Of a DNA stretch of 64,000 nt, positions 1 to 7,972 are shown piece by piece. The notes under the pieces are model-generated. The model did not search any database, was not told where the DNA came from, and saw only the letters and a program-made list of their open reading frames with translations. The stretch is from contig CANPZL010000008.1 of assembly GCA_947589055.1 (NCBI GenBank), forward strand, positions 1 to 64,000, given 5' to 3'. This stretch comes from an uncultured Lachnospiraceae bacterium (GTDB lineage Bacteria; Bacillota; Clostridia; Lachnospirales; Lachnospiraceae). Each line of letters starts with the position of its first letter. Positions within the stretch are counted from its first letter, which is position 1. A program made the position numbers and the translations under genes.

Positions 1-1239
1 CAGACGGTTCGAAAACGATTACCAATACTGGTTACGTTAGGAGGATTCCTGTTTTTTGGGTCTTGTGTTCCGGTTCAGGCACAAATGCCGGGGCAGGGCG
101 AAACCCTGACATGGACGGAGGAAGAAACGCAGGAGGAACAGAGCTGGGGGACGCAGGAGGAAGCGACACCGGAGGAGATACAAGAGGAGATGCTTTCCCA
201 ATATGATTTTACAGAATTGGATCGATTGCTGCATGAGGACTGGAATCGGGAAGGGATTACCTTTGAAACGTTGATCCGCTCGCTGATGCAGGGAGATACG
301 GAAGCGGTAAAGGGAAACTGGGGAGAATATTTTTATCAGATTTTCTTAGAGGAGATTGATGCAAATCGGGGGATTTTGGTAAAGCTCCTGCTGTTGGCTA
401 TGGTCACTGCGTTATTTAGTAATCTGGGAGGTTCCTTAGGAAAAGGGCTGATCAGCGAAAACGGATTCTATATTACCTATCTGCTTATGACTGCCCTGCT
501 GTTATCTTCCTTTTCCCTGATCTATCAGATCGCAGCGGATACTGTAGAGGAAATGCTGCAGATCATGGAGGCGTTGATTCCAACCTTTATGATGGCGGTG
601 GGTGTCAGCTCCGGCGCTGCGTCCTCTGTGGTTTTACAGGAAGGAATGGTCATGGGGATCACTGCGGTTTCTTTTGGAGTTCAGAAGATCGTTTTTCCCA
701 TCATTCAACTGTTTGTAGTGGTTGGACTGGTCAATAATCTCATGGAGGAGGATTTTTTTTCTAAGTTTGGGGAATTATTAAAGACCGCGGCGGGATGGAT
801 ACTGAAAAGTGTATTGGCTTTTATTGTAGGACTGAATGCAATAAAGAGTATGCTGGCACCGGCGGCGGATTCCGTTACGGCGACAGCGTTGCAGCGAAGC
901 CTGACTGCAATACCGGGAGGACAGGCAGTGAGTGCAGTTTCCGGCGTAGTGATCGGCTCCGGTATACTGATCAAAAACGCCATTGGTGCAGGCGGAATGC
1001 TGATACTGGTCTTAGCAGTCAGCGTGCCGATTCTGAAAATGACGGTCTGTGTCTTATCCTACAAGCTGATTGCAGCCTTGCTTCAGCCGATTTCGGATCA
1101 GCGGATGATAAGCGGGCTTCAAAGTATCAGCGACGGTGGACAGATGCTGATCTCCACCGTTTTAACTGTGATCGCTTTGTTTCTGCTGTCAATCGCAATC
1201 GTAGCGGTTTCTACAAACGTAAGTTATTATGCCGGTTAG
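1..1239 (+). CDS. spoIIIAE: Stage III sporulation protein AE, 5' end cut by window edge
   Basis: SpoIIIAE is a polytopic membrane protein of the SpoIIIA-SpoIIQ channel that links mother cell and forespore after engulfment. The frame is open from base 1. Codons 1-28 read as a signal peptide (KRLPILVTL then a hydrophobic run ending VPVQAQ), so the ATG at 85 is internal and the true start lies left of the window. After an acidic, Glu-rich stretch come several hydrophobic segments (LLLAMVTALFSNLGG, TYLLMTALLLSSF, later ILVLAVSVPI) and a terminal helix rich in Leu, Ile and Val, as in the family. 412 residues are visible. It is followed 30 bases later by the AF gene, so it is part of the spoIIIA operon, which in known sporeformers is driven by sigma-E from upstream of spoIIIAA. 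Confidence 0.93.
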   Translation, partial: QTVRKRLPILVTLGGFLFFGSCVPVQAQMPGQGETLTWTEEETQEEQSWGTQEEATPEEIQEEMLSQYDFTELDRLLHEDWNREGITFETLIRSLMQGDTEAVKGNWGEYFYQIFLEEIDANRGILVKLLLLAMVTALFSNLGGSLGKGLISENGFYITYLLMTALLLSSFSLIYQIAADTVEEMLQIMEALIPTFMMAVGVSSGAASSVVLQEGMVMGITAVSFGVQKIVFPIIQLFVVVGLVNNLMEEDFFSKFGELLKTAAGWILKSVLAFIVGLNAIKSMLAPAADSVTATALQRSLTAIPGGQAVSAVSGVVIGSGILIKNAIGAGGMLILVLAVSVPILKMTVCVLSYKLIAALLQPISDQRMISGLQSISDGGQMLISTVLTVIALFLLSIAIVAVSTNVSYYAG

Positions 1240-1269
1240 TGTTAAGCAGGCTGAAAAAGGAGGAGCCTT

Positions 1270-1470
1270 ATGACGTTTATGGAACATATCCGGACATTTA
1301 TGCTGAACATTGTGATCTTTTCTGTTGTGTCGGCCTTTTGTACCCATTTGCTTCCGGAAAAGAAATATCAGAAATTTGCCCGGTTTACGGTAGGATTGCT
1401 TTATATTCATATGCTGCTTGCGCTGTTATCGCAATTTTTGGGAAACGGGGCGGCAGGAATCTTATTTTAG
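1270..1470 (+). CDS. spoIIIAF: Short stage III sporulation protein AF, membrane part only
   Basis: The 66-residue product has two hydrophobic segments (residues about 7-25 and 38-58) separated by the typical LLPEKKYQKFARFTVGLL stretch, which matches the N-terminal membrane half of SpoIIIAF. A good ribosome site (AAAAAGGAGGAG) precedes the ATG. The Bacillus protein is about 200 residues and carries a soluble ring-building domain after the helices; here the stop comes directly after the second helix, and only 51 bases separate it from spoIIIAG, so no displaced C-terminal part can be hidden there. Position between AE and AG secures the identity. Whether a short AF is normal for this lineage cannot be decided from the window. 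Confidence 0.8.
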   Translation: MTFMEHIRTFMLNIVIFSVVSAFCTHLLPEKKYQKFARFTVGLLYIHMLLALLSQFLGNGAAGILF

Positions 1471-1521
1471 GCTTCTAGTTTTATTCATGGATAAATATAC
1501 ATAAGTAAGGCAGGTGTTCGT

Positions 1522-1917
1522 ATGAAGGAATGGTTCTCGATCAGTCGATGGAAGTCCTTTGGAATGGATAAGTTGATGATCTGTTTCCTGATCGGAGTAT
1601 TTTTACTGGTAATCTGTATACCGACCGGTGAAAGGAGGAAGGAAGAAGGGGAAGTGGCGGCAGCAGAGGATACTGAAGCATTGACGCAAGTGGAAGCGCT
1701 GGAAACAAGAATGGAGGCGGTACTGCAAAAGGTACAGGGCGTTGGACAGGTGGATGTCATGATTACGGTAACTGGTGAATACAATCAGATAGAAGGGGTT
1801 GTAGTGGTTGCACAAGGAGCCGATCTCCCACAGGTCAGACAAGACATCATGGAAGCCGCTCAGGCATTGTTTCCCATTGCAGCCCACAAGATCAAGATAT
1901 GTAAAATGGTGGAATAA
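1522..1917 (+). CDS. spoIIIAG: Stage III sporulation protein AG, short form
   Basis: SpoIIIAG forms the large ring of the SpoIIIA-SpoIIQ channel. This 131-residue version has one membrane helix (about residues 19-37, LMICFLIGVFLLVICIP), a short acidic linker, then a ring-building fold: helix LETRMEAVLQKVQGVG, strand QVDVMITV, strand IEGVVVVAQGA, helix VRQDIMEAAQALF and last strand KIKICKM. The Bacillus protein is about 229 residues because a long beta insertion sits between the two central strands; here that insertion is about eight residues (TGEYNQIE). The gene lies between AF and AH, with 14 bases to the next start. Confidence 0.88.
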   Translation: MKEWFSISRWKSFGMDKLMICFLIGVFLLVICIPTGERRKEEGEVAAAEDTEALTQVEALETRMEAVLQKVQGVGQVDVMITVTGEYNQIEGVVVVAQGADLPQVRQDIMEAAQALFPIAAHKIKICKMVE

Positions 1918-1931
1918 TCTGGAGGTAGGAA

Positions 1932-2636
1932 ATGAAGAAGATTGTGAAAAAGAATCAAATTATCATTACTGCACTGGCAATTATGATAGCGGTTGCGGGG
2001 TACTTAAGCTTTACCAGCAAGGAGGTCAGCATTATTGATGAAGATGGAAACCCGGTAGAGGTCATGGCGGATCATACGGGAGATACACAGGAAGCCTTGC
2101 AGACCGACAGTAATACAGAGACGCTTACAAGTGCGGATACGGAGGCAGTCGGGGAAACCGGAGCAGCGGAAGACGTAGCGCTTCAGGGAGCGGAAGGAAA
2201 TTCGGATGATGCAGCGGTCAGCGCACCGGTCGAGGATTCCATCGGGGAAGCAGTGCTTACAAATGCGGATACCGTGAATCCGACAGCCGATGCGATCGTA
2301 AATGCAAAACTGAACCGGGAACAAACCCGGTCAAAGGCACAGGAATTGCTGCTACAGATCGTGAACAATGAGGAACTGGATCAGGCGTCTAAGCAGGCAG
2401 CGATCGACGAACTGGTAGGAATGACGGCGATCATGGAACGGGAATCCGCCTGCGAGCAGCAGCTGATGGCGAAGGGGTTTGAAGAGTGTGTGGTACTGAT
2501 CGGCGAAAACAGCGTGGATGTTACTGTGAACCGTGGGGAACTGACAGAGGTGGAAAAGGCACAGATCGAGGACATCGTAACCAGAAAGGCGGAATGCGAG
2601 GTTTCCCAGATTGTGATCACGACGGTAGCGGAATAA
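1932..2636 (+). CDS. spoIIIAH: Stage III sporulation protein AH
   Basis: SpoIIIAH is the mother-cell membrane protein that meets SpoIIQ of the forespore across the intermembrane space. The 234-residue product starts with a basic N-terminus and one membrane helix (about residues 8-26), then a long Thr/Glu/Ala-rich linker of about 95 residues, and a C-terminal YscJ/FliF-like domain beginning near NREQTRSKAQELL and ending IVITTVAE. The ribosome site TCTGGAGG is well placed. It closes the spoIIIA operon; the next gene has its own promoter. In Bacillus accB and accC follow this operon, but here they are absent. Confidence 0.92.
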   Translation: MKKIVKKNQIIITALAIMIAVAGYLSFTSKEVSIIDEDGNPVEVMADHTGDTQEALQTDSNTETLTSADTEAVGETGAAEDVALQGAEGNSDDAAVSAPVEDSIGEAVLTNADTVNPTADAIVNAKLNREQTRSKAQELLLQIVNNEELDQASKQAAIDELVGMTAIMERESACEQQLMAKGFEECVVLIGENSVDVTVNRGELTEVEKAQIEDIVTRKAECEVSQIVITTVAE

Positions 2637-2650
2637 AAAAAGAAAATTCA

Positions 2651-2678
2651 TTGCAAAAGTGTATAAATTTGATATAAT
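2651..2678 (+). promoter_or_regulatory. Sigma-A type promoter before asp23
   Basis: TTGCAA at 2651-2656 and a perfect TATAAT at 2673-2678 are separated by 16 bases, 42 bases upstream of the asp23 start. This would uncouple the housekeeping cluster from the sporulation operon. Confidence 0.7.
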
Positions 2679-2719
2679 AAAGGAAAAGTTATAGGTAAAG
2701 CACGTTAGGAGGATAGAGT

Positions 2720-3151
2720 ATGGCGATGGATATGGAGCGTCAGGATGGATATAAGCTGCGGGATTCCGGAGCCTTTGGGGAAGTACAGATTGCCGATGAG
2801 GTGGTCGCTATTATTTCCGGGCTTGCGGCATTAGAGGTAGAGGGTGTGGCCAAGATGAGCGGCAATGTACCCAATGAATGGATCAGCAGACTGGGTATGA
2901 ACAATCTTTCTAAGGGTGTAAAGGTTGAAGTATCGCCGGAAAGTGTCCGGATTGACCTGTCACTGGAAATGAAGTATGGCTACAGCATTCCGAAGGTATC
3001 GGAACAGGTTCAGGAAAAGGTAAAGAGCGCTATTGAAAGCATGACTGGTTTGACGGTAGAACGGGTGAATGTGCGGATTGCCGGCGTTGCAGTCGATAAA
3101 CCGCAAAAGGCACAAAAACCGCAGCGGGCAGCTCGTGTGGTTAAGAAGTAG
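2720..3151 (+). CDS. Asp23/Gls24 family envelope stress protein (YqhY-like)
   Basis: This is a 143-residue Asp23/Gls24 domain protein. Typical segments are GEVQIADEVVAIISGLAA near residue 20, the EGVAKMSG stretch, and the repeated beta-alpha pattern KVEVSPESVRIDLSLEMKYG, ending in a Lys-rich tail. Placement directly before nusB matches YqhY of Bacillus, where the gene belongs to the fatty-acid/nusB neighbourhood and has been linked to acetyl-CoA carboxylase control. The accBC genes normally upstream are missing here. The start is supported by TTAGGAGG nine bases ahead. Confidence 0.87.
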   Translation: MAMDMERQDGYKLRDSGAFGEVQIADEVVAIISGLAALEVEGVAKMSGNVPNEWISRLGMNNLSKGVKVEVSPESVRIDLSLEMKYGYSIPKVSEQVQEKVKSAIESMTGLTVERVNVRIAGVAVDKPQKAQKPQRAARVVKK

Positions 3152-3175
3152 TATAGAAGAAATGGACATTCGACT

Positions 3176-3206
3176 GGGGACAGATCTGCTATGCAGATGT
3201 GTCCTC
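3176..3206 (+). other. Strong stem-loop between asp23 and nusB
   Basis: GGGGACAGATCTGC and GCAGATGTGTCCTC pair over 14 positions with two non-Watson-Crick positions around a TAT loop. No T-run follows, so it is not a standard terminator. It sits in the 93-base gap between the two genes and could be an mRNA processing or stability element. Confidence 0.5.
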
Positions 3207-3244
3207 ATTCCATGCAGGTATGGATATGCAGGTGGAGGAGCATT

Positions 3245-3670
3245 ATGACGAGGCGACAATTACGGGAAAGTATCTTTAAGGCGTTATTCCGTATTGAATT
3301 TAACGAATGGGAAGAACGAATGGAGCAGTTAGAGCTTCATATCCGTGAGGCGGCGGATCCGGAAGAAACCTCCGGTTTGTCCATAACGCCTCAAGACTTG
3401 GAATATATCCGGCAAAAGACAACGGATATTTATCAGCATCTGGACGAAATCGATGCTGTTATTGAAGAAAATGCACAGGGTTGGAAGCTGAACCGGATCG
3501 GAAAGGCAGAGCTTGCTATCCTGCGGCTGGCAGTCTATGAAATCCGGCTTGATGAAGAAGTGCCGCAAGGCGTTGCCATCAATGAGGCGGTAGAACTGAC
3601 AAAGAAGTACTGCGGGGAAGAAGCGAAGGGTTTTATCAATGCGATTTTAGCAAGACTGGTAAAGGAATAG
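3245..3670 (+). CDS. nusB: Transcription antitermination factor NusB
   Basis: NusB binds boxA RNA with S10 (NusE) in rRNA antitermination. The start at 3245 is chosen because GGTGGAGGAG precedes it at good spacing and the protein then begins MTRRQLRESIFKALFRIEF, the usual NusB N-terminus; an in-frame ATG at 3191 has no ribosome site. The 141-residue helical protein has the family features LNRIGKAELAILRLAVYEI and the VAINEAVELTKKYCGEEAKGF region, ending FINAILARLVKE. xseA follows 21 bases later. Confidence 0.93.
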   Translation: MTRRQLRESIFKALFRIEFNEWEERMEQLELHIREAADPEETSGLSITPQDLEYIRQKTTDIYQHLDEIDAVIEENAQGWKLNRIGKAELAILRLAVYEIRLDEEVPQGVAINEAVELTKKYCGEEAKGFINAILARLVKE

Positions 3671-3691
3671 CCTGCTGCCGGAGAAACAGAT

Positions 3692-4906
3692 ATGCAGAAA
3701 CGAATCTATTCGGTAGGTCAGATAAACACCTACATTAAAAATTTATTTCAAGGGGATTTTTTATTGTCCGGACTGTATTTAAAGGGCGAGGTATCGAATT
3801 GTAAATATCATTCCTCCGGGCATATTTATTTTCGTTTAAAAGATGAAACCGGCGGGATTGCCTGTGTTATGTTTAAAGGAAACCGTTTAGCCGGTCTGCG
3901 CTTTCGTTTAGAAGATGGCCAGTGTGTGATCGTAGGCGGGAATATCTCCGTCTATGAACGGGACGGAAGCTATCAGATGTATGCGAGAGAGATTTCTTTG
4001 GATGGCAGCGGCGCCTTATATGAGGAGTTTGAACGGTTAAAGGCCAGATTATATGAAGAAGGACTGTTTGACTTTGAACGGAAAAAAGAGATTCCGAAGT
4101 ATCCCAAGCGTGTCGGTATCGTAACGGCACCTACGGGAGCTGCAATCCAAGATATTCGGAATATTGCACGACGCAGAAACCCTTATGTACAGCTGATCTT
4201 ATATCCGGCTAAGGTACAGGGGCAGGGTGCGGCAGAATCCATTGTAAAGGGAATTCAGATCTTGGACCGGATGCAGGTGGACACCATTATCATCGGACGT
4301 GGCGGCGGTTCTCTTGAGGACTTATGGGCATTTAACGAGGAATGTGTTGCACGGGCGATCTTTCAGGCGAAAACGCCGATCATTTCCGGAACGGGACATG
4401 AGATTGATACGACGATTGCGGATTATGCGGCGGATCTTCGGGCGCCGACGCCTTCTGCCGCCTGTGAACTGGCGATTCCGGATCAGATGGAGCTGCTTCA
4501 TCAGTTAGAGCAGTTCCGACAGCGGCTCCGGCTGCTGATGATGCGGCGTCTGGAACAGGACAGACAGTGCTTGGAGCAATATCGGTTGAAGCTGGAAAAT
4601 CGGAATCCGAAAACCAGACTAAAACAGCTGAGACTGCGCTTTGAGGAGGTATCCGGTCAACTGAACGAAACGATGCGAAGACGGATGGAAGCTTATAAAC
4701 ATCGGCTGGCATTATTACGGGAGCGGTTGCATGGAAGCTCGCCAACCGGAAAGCTGGTACATGGCTACGGGTATCTGGAAATACAGGGAAAGCCGGTGAC
4801 ATCTGTGACGCAGGTGACTCCAGGAGATAGTTTGCAGATCACTATACATGACGGAAGATTGAACACCCGTTTGGAATCCATAGAGCCTATAACGGGAACG
4901 GAATAA
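3692..4906 (+). CDS. xseA: Exodeoxyribonuclease VII large subunit
   Basis: XseA is the catalytic subunit of exonuclease VII, which degrades single-stranded DNA to oligonucleotides. At 404 residues it has the N-terminal OB fold (IYSVGQINTYIKNLF through VSNCKYHSSGHIYFRLKD), the catalytic core with RVGIVTAPTGAAIQDI and IIIGRGGGSLEDLWAFNEE, the SGTGHEIDTTIADYAAD motif, and a long C-terminal helical arm from about residue 270. The small subunit gene follows 33 bases downstream, so both subunits are made together. Confidence 0.95.
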   Translation: MQKRIYSVGQINTYIKNLFQGDFLLSGLYLKGEVSNCKYHSSGHIYFRLKDETGGIACVMFKGNRLAGLRFRLEDGQCVIVGGNISVYERDGSYQMYAREISLDGSGALYEEFERLKARLYEEGLFDFERKKEIPKYPKRVGIVTAPTGAAIQDIRNIARRRNPYVQLILYPAKVQGQGAAESIVKGIQILDRMQVDTIIIGRGGGSLEDLWAFNEECVARAIFQAKTPIISGTGHEIDTTIADYAADLRAPTPSAACELAIPDQMELLHQLEQFRQRLRLLMMRRLEQDRQCLEQYRLKLENRNPKTRLKQLRLRFEEVSGQLNETMRRRMEAYKHRLALLRERLHGSSPTGKLVHGYGYLEIQGKPVTSVTQVTPGDSLQITIHDGRLNTRLESIEPITGTE

Positions 4907-4939
4907 AGGAAGTCCAGTGGGACAGGGAGGAGAAATGCG

Positions 4940-5200
4940 ATGGGCAGCAGGAAGGGAACAAATCAAACGCAGGAGCAGCCGGAAGCAAAGGAGGAAATTC
5001 CGGTCGAAGAAGCCTTTGAAGCGCTTTCCAATATTATTGACAGGCTGGATCAGCCGGAAGTGACTCTTGAGGAGTCGTTGGAATTATACCGCAAAGGCGT
5101 CCGCCTTTTGGTAGAATGTGAAAAGACGTTAGGCGGACTGGAACGGGAGATGATCCTGTTGACGGAAGAAGGAGAACTGGCAGATGGAAGGAATGAATGA
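4940..5200 (+). CDS. xseB: Exodeoxyribonuclease VII small subunit
   Basis: XseB is the accessory helical subunit of exonuclease VII. After a charged N-terminus of about 20 residues, the protein reads EEAFEALSNIIDRLDQPEVT followed by LEESLELYRKGVRLL, the family signature of two antiparallel helices. Length 86 is slightly above the usual 75-80. GGGAGGAG precedes the ATG. The last 17 bases overlap the ispA start, indicating translational coupling. Confidence 0.93.
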   Translation: MGSRKGTNQTQEQPEAKEEIPVEEAFEALSNIIDRLDQPEVTLEESLELYRKGVRLLVECEKTLGGLEREMILLTEEGELADGRNE

Positions 5201-6062
5201 ACGGATCAAGGAGATCGAAACGATTCTACACCGTTATATGCCGCCGGCAAAGGGGTATGCAAAGACGGTGTTAGAGGCAATGAATTATACGGTAGATGCA
5301 GGCGGTAAGCGGCTCAGACCTATGCTGATGCTGGAGACCTATCGTATGTTTGGGGGATATGAGGCGGTAGTGGAACCTTTTATGGCGGCGATTGAGATGA
5401 TTCATACGTATTCGCTGGTTCATGATGACCTGCCTGCATTGGATAATGATGAATACCGGAGAGGTCGAAAGACTGCGCACATCGTCTATGGGGAAGCGAT
5501 GGCGATATTGGCAGGGGACGCCTTATTAAACTATGCGTATGAGACAGCAGTGCTGGCTTTTTCCATGACAAAGGATACGAAAGCCGTGATCTCGGCGCTT
5601 CAGATACTTACCCGAAAACCGGGAATTTACGGAATGATCGGCGGGCAGACTGCGGATGTGGAGCTGACCGGAACACCGTTAACAGATGCGGCACTGACAT
5701 ATATCTATGAAAATAAAACCGGAGCGCTGATAGAAGCTTCTATGATGATAGGAGCCTGTCTGGCAGGAGCAGATGACGGACAGGTAAAGCAGATGGAAAC
5801 GCTGGCAAGTCTGGTGGGCCGGGCCTTCCAGATTCAGGACGATGTTTTGGATGTAGAAGGAACGGAAGCGGAGCTTGGAAAACCCCTGCATAGTGATGAG
5901 GAAAACGGAAAGGTGACTTATGTTACGCTCCACGGGCTGGAAGCGGCAAAAGAGGCGGTTTTGCAGTTGTCACAGGAAGCGGTAGATATTTTGGACGGGC
6001 TTTCGCAAAAGAATCCGTTCTTGCGAGAGTTGATCTTAGAATTGATACACCGAAGAAAATAA
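5184..6062 (+). CDS. ispA: Farnesyl/geranyl diphosphate synthase
   Basis: This short-chain polyprenyl synthase condenses IPP with DMAPP and GPP to give farnesyl diphosphate for undecaprenyl-phosphate and quinone precursors. The 292-residue protein has GGKRLRP near residue 40, the first Asp-rich motif DDLPALDND at residues 81-89, the GQTADVELTG segment, and the second Asp-rich motif QIQDDVLDVEG around residue 219. The start at 5184, inside xseB, is favoured by GAAGGAGA eight bases upstream; ATG 5193 is an alternative. dxs, which feeds the same pathway, follows. Confidence 0.94.
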   Translation: MEGMNERIKEIETILHRYMPPAKGYAKTVLEAMNYTVDAGGKRLRPMLMLETYRMFGGYEAVVEPFMAAIEMIHTYSLVHDDLPALDNDEYRRGRKTAHIVYGEAMAILAGDALLNYAYETAVLAFSMTKDTKAVISALQILTRKPGIYGMIGGQTADVELTGTPLTDAALTYIYENKTGALIEASMMIGACLAGADDGQVKQMETLASLVGRAFQIQDDVLDVEGTEAELGKPLHSDEENGKVTYVTLHGLEAAKEAVLQLSQEAVDILDGLSQKNPFLRELILELIHRRK

Positions 6063-6084
6063 AGAGTGAGGCTAAGGTATAAGT

Positions 6085-7968
6085 ATGAGGATAATAGATA
6101 AAATCAGACAGCCCAATGATATAAAGCGTCTGGATAAAGGAGAATATCCAATATTGGCACAGGAGATCCGGGAATTCCTGTTGGAGCATATCAGTCAGAC
6201 CGGCGGCCATCTGGCGTCGAATCTGGGAACGGTTGAACTGACGATGGCGCTGCATCTGGTGCTGGATTTTCCGGTAGATAAACTGATCTGGGATGTGGGG
6301 CATCAGGCCTACACCCATAAGATACTGACAGGACGAAAGGACGAATTCGTGCATTTACGGAAGCTGGGAGGAATGAGCGGGTTTCCCAGACAGTGTGAAA
6401 GTCCGTGCGATTGTTTTGATACCGGACACAGTTCTACTTCTATTTCCGCTGCCTTAGGGTTTGCCGAGGCAAAGGAGATCATGGGAACGGACGAAACCAT
6501 CGTAGCTGTGATCGGCGACGGGGCATTGTCCGGAGGATTAGCCTATGAGGCACTGAACAATGCGGCACGGTTAAAGTCCAGTCTGGTGATCGTTTTGAAT
6601 GACAATGAAATGTCCATTTCCGAGAATGTAGGCGGGATGTCCCGGTATCTAAATAAAATCCGTTCCGGACAAGCATATAATGAATTCAAGGCAGAGGTAG
6701 AGCAAAGGATCATGAATATCCCGATTGCCGGAAAAGATCTGGCGATGTCCGTGAAACGATCGAAGGACAGTATCAAACATCTGTTAGTGCCGGGAATGTT
6801 TTTTGAGGATATGGGGATTACCTATATCGGGCCGATCGACGGGCATAATATTTCCCAGATGGTAGAGACGCTGGTTTCGGCGATTGAATTACGACGTCCG
6901 GTAGTGGTTCATGTAAAAACGATAAAGGGAAAGGGTTACCGCTATGCGGAGAAACACCCCAGCTATTATCATGGCGTGGCACCCTTTGATCTGGAAACCG
7001 GAAAAGTAAAGCGAAAAAAGCAGCAGCCGGATTATACGGATATATTTGCCCGGAAGATGCTGGAGCTTGCCAAGCGGAATCAAAAGGTGGTTGCGATCAC
7101 GGCAGCCATGGCGGACGGTACTGGTCTGAAACGGTTTCAAAAAGATTATCCGGAACGGTTTTTTGATGTGGGGATTGCCGAGCAGCATGCGGTTACTTTT
7201 GCAGCAGGCTTAGCGGCGGCTGGAATGATTCCGGTGGTTGCGGTCTATTCTTCTTTCTTACAACGGGCATACGACCAGATCTTACATGACGTCTGTATCC
7301 AGAAGCTTCACGTTATCTTTGCGGTGGATCGTTCCGGTCTGGTAGGGGCAGACGGTACTACGCATCAGGGGATTTTTGACATCAGTTATCTGTCGGAAAT
7401 ACCTAATATGACGATTCTGTCTCCGAAAAACCGTTTCGAACTGGAAGCGGCGTTTGACTTTGCCTATGCTTGGGAGGGACCGATTGCGATCCGTTATCCA
7501 AGAGGAGAAGCAAGTATGCGCTGGCAGGAGAAGCAGGAGCCGATTGAATATGGAAAAAGCGAGATTCTTGCTCCGGGAAAAGATATAGCAATCTTGGCGG
7601 TAGGAAATATGCTTTCGGAAGCGGAAATTGCAAAAGAGATATTGATGCGGCATGGATGGAATCCCATGGTGATCAATGCACGGTTTGTAAAACCGCTGGA
7701 CGAAGCCCTTTTGGAAGCGTTAGGAAAGACTTGTTCCCTGCTCTGTACCATGGAAGAAAATATCTATCAGGGCGGCTATGGACAGGCAGTATGCGCTTTT
7801 CTCAAAGAACGAGGACTTCCGGCGGAGGTTCTATCCATTGCTATTCCTGACCGGTTTGTAGAGCATGGAAGTGTTTCACAGCTTAGAGAACTGCTGCGGA
7901 TTGACGGGAAAACAGCAGCGGAACGGATACTTTTGCGTCTGAAGGAACAGCAGACAGTGGATAGGTGA
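6085..7968 (+). CDS. dxs: 1-deoxy-D-xylulose-5-phosphate synthase
   Basis: DXS joins pyruvate and glyceraldehyde 3-phosphate using thiamine diphosphate, the first step of the MEP isoprenoid pathway. The 627-residue protein has the usual three-domain order: the cofactor domain with WDVGHQAYTHKILTGR and GDGALSGGLAYEALNNA, the pyrimidine-binding domain with FFDVGIAEQHAVTFAAGLA, and a transketolase C-terminal domain with ENIYQGGYGQAV. Length matches the family. It sits between ispA and tlyA, so early and later isoprenoid steps are co-transcribed. Confidence 0.96.
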   Translation: MRIIDKIRQPNDIKRLDKGEYPILAQEIREFLLEHISQTGGHLASNLGTVELTMALHLVLDFPVDKLIWDVGHQAYTHKILTGRKDEFVHLRKLGGMSGFPRQCESPCDCFDTGHSSTSISAALGFAEAKEIMGTDETIVAVIGDGALSGGLAYEALNNAARLKSSLVIVLNDNEMSISENVGGMSRYLNKIRSGQAYNEFKAEVEQRIMNIPIAGKDLAMSVKRSKDSIKHLLVPGMFFEDMGITYIGPIDGHNISQMVETLVSAIELRRPVVVHVKTIKGKGYRYAEKHPSYYHGVAPFDLETGKVKRKKQQPDYTDIFARKMLELAKRNQKVVAITAAMADGTGLKRFQKDYPERFFDVGIAEQHAVTFAAGLAAAGMIPVVAVYSSFLQRAYDQILHDVCIQKLHVIFAVDRSGLVGADGTTHQGIFDISYLSEIPNMTILSPKNRFELEAAFDFAYAWEGPIAIRYPRGEASMRWQEKQEPIEYGKSEILAPGKDIAILAVGNMLSEAEIAKEILMRHGWNPMVINARFVKPLDEALLEALGKTCSLLCTMEENIYQGGYGQAVCAFLKERGLPAEVLSIAIPDRFVEHGSVSQLRELLRIDGKTAAERILLRLKEQQTVDR

Positions 7969-7972
7969 TGAT

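Noticed and set aside
795..1478. Alternative + strand frame of 227 codons across spoIIIAE and spoIIIAF
   Set aside because: Its translation is Arg/Cys-rich and overlaps two genes with good family matches.
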